A stretch of 64,000 nucleotides of DNA from Serinus canaria. Taxonomy: Eukaryota; Chordata; Aves; Passeriformes; Fringillidae. Both the position numbers and the translations under genes were made by a program. The first letter of the stretch is position 1; each line of letters begins with the position of its first letter. The notes under the pieces are model-generated. The model was not told where the DNA came from, did no database searches, and saw nothing but the letters and a program-made list of their open reading frames with translations. Where the stretch lies: NCBI RefSeq assembly GCF_022539315.1, contig NC_066317.1, positions 70,787,190 to 70,851,189 on the forward strand. The letters run 5' to 3'. Positions 63,605 to 64,000 of the stretch are shown piece after piece.

Positions 63605-64000
63605 CCTCTAGGTGCTCCCGGTGCACAGAGCACCCACAGCTATTGCTGTGAGCCAGAGGAATTTGCCTTTTCTAGTGTTATCCTGGAGGAATAGGAACAC
63701 ATCCATCATCCTCCTCAGCTAAAACCTGTGCTCCTCTTCCCACTGCAGAGAGAGATCCCCATTCCCCTCTCCTAGAGGATGCAGAGGGATCCAGTTTGGA
63801 AAGGGACAAAGCACCAGCCCAAGGAGCCATGGGGCTGAGAGCATTCCTAATTTCCCATTACTTATTCATGGATTATCATTTACTGTCACTTTGGATTAGC
63901 ACAGGAGAAACCTTTGCAAAAATCTGATGTAAGGCCAAAACTTGGTGCTCAGAATCCCATTTTTAAGGCAATTTTCTTCAAAAAAACACGAGCTCAGGAT
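63605..64000. other. Unique non-coding sequence to window end
   Basis: Contains an AT-rich patch at 63850-63960 but no exon that I recognise. SMYD5, the next gene after NOTO in human, was not seen. Confidence 0.4.

Overview
The window looks like nuclear DNA of a bird, probably a songbird. The basis is many short fragments of CR1 LINEs with the typical CR1 3' tail, an LTR of the type common in passerines attached to a betaretrovirus-like provirus, very dense GC-rich minisatellites, and the gene order RAB11FIP5 then NOTO, which matches human 2p13 as I remember it. Genes are split into exons, and most of the sequence is intron or intergenic repeat.

Layout. 1-5870: no recognised exon; a polypyrimidine microsatellite, a CTC run, a candidate minus-strand polyadenylation signal near 1626 and a 1.4-kb minisatellite (2650-4085). 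5871-12440: a decayed endogenous retrovirus in plus orientation, with a 5' LTR, a primer-binding site, remnants of protease, reverse transcriptase, RNase H, integrase and envelope, and no 3' LTR. Inside its LTR lies an intronless, fully open copy of the splicing factor YJU2 (6465-7406) with a degenerate poly-A tail. 13570-48745: RAB11FIP5 on the minus strand, five constitutive-looking exons plus one 2,559-nt exon with symmetric phase; joined, they give 632 aa (short) or 1,485 aa (long). Its introns carry about ten minisatellites and many CR1 fragments. 48300-49140: CpG-rich promoter region with a ten-copy CACCC-box array behind it. 49300-56485: tandem repeats and, at 53.6-54.6 kb, AT-rich unique sequence that looks like conserved non-coding DNA. 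56486-56985: a 500-N assembly gap. 56986-57859: the last two exons of the homeobox gene NOTO (plus strand), whose upstream part is missing in or before the gap. 58-64 kb: a minisatellite and several more probable conserved non-coding blocks.

How the parts relate. RAB11FIP5 is a Rab11 effector of recycling endosomes; the large exon adds NPF motifs, which are EH-domain ligands, so splicing could switch its partners. NOTO is a notochord/node transcription factor, and the AT-rich blocks on both sides of it are plausible enhancers. The most unusual items are the YJU2 retrocopy embedded in a retroviral LTR and the NOTO homeobox splice acceptor that lies directly at the end of a CR1 element. All exon limits were read by eye from splice motifs, frame and recalled family sequences; nothing was aligned by program.
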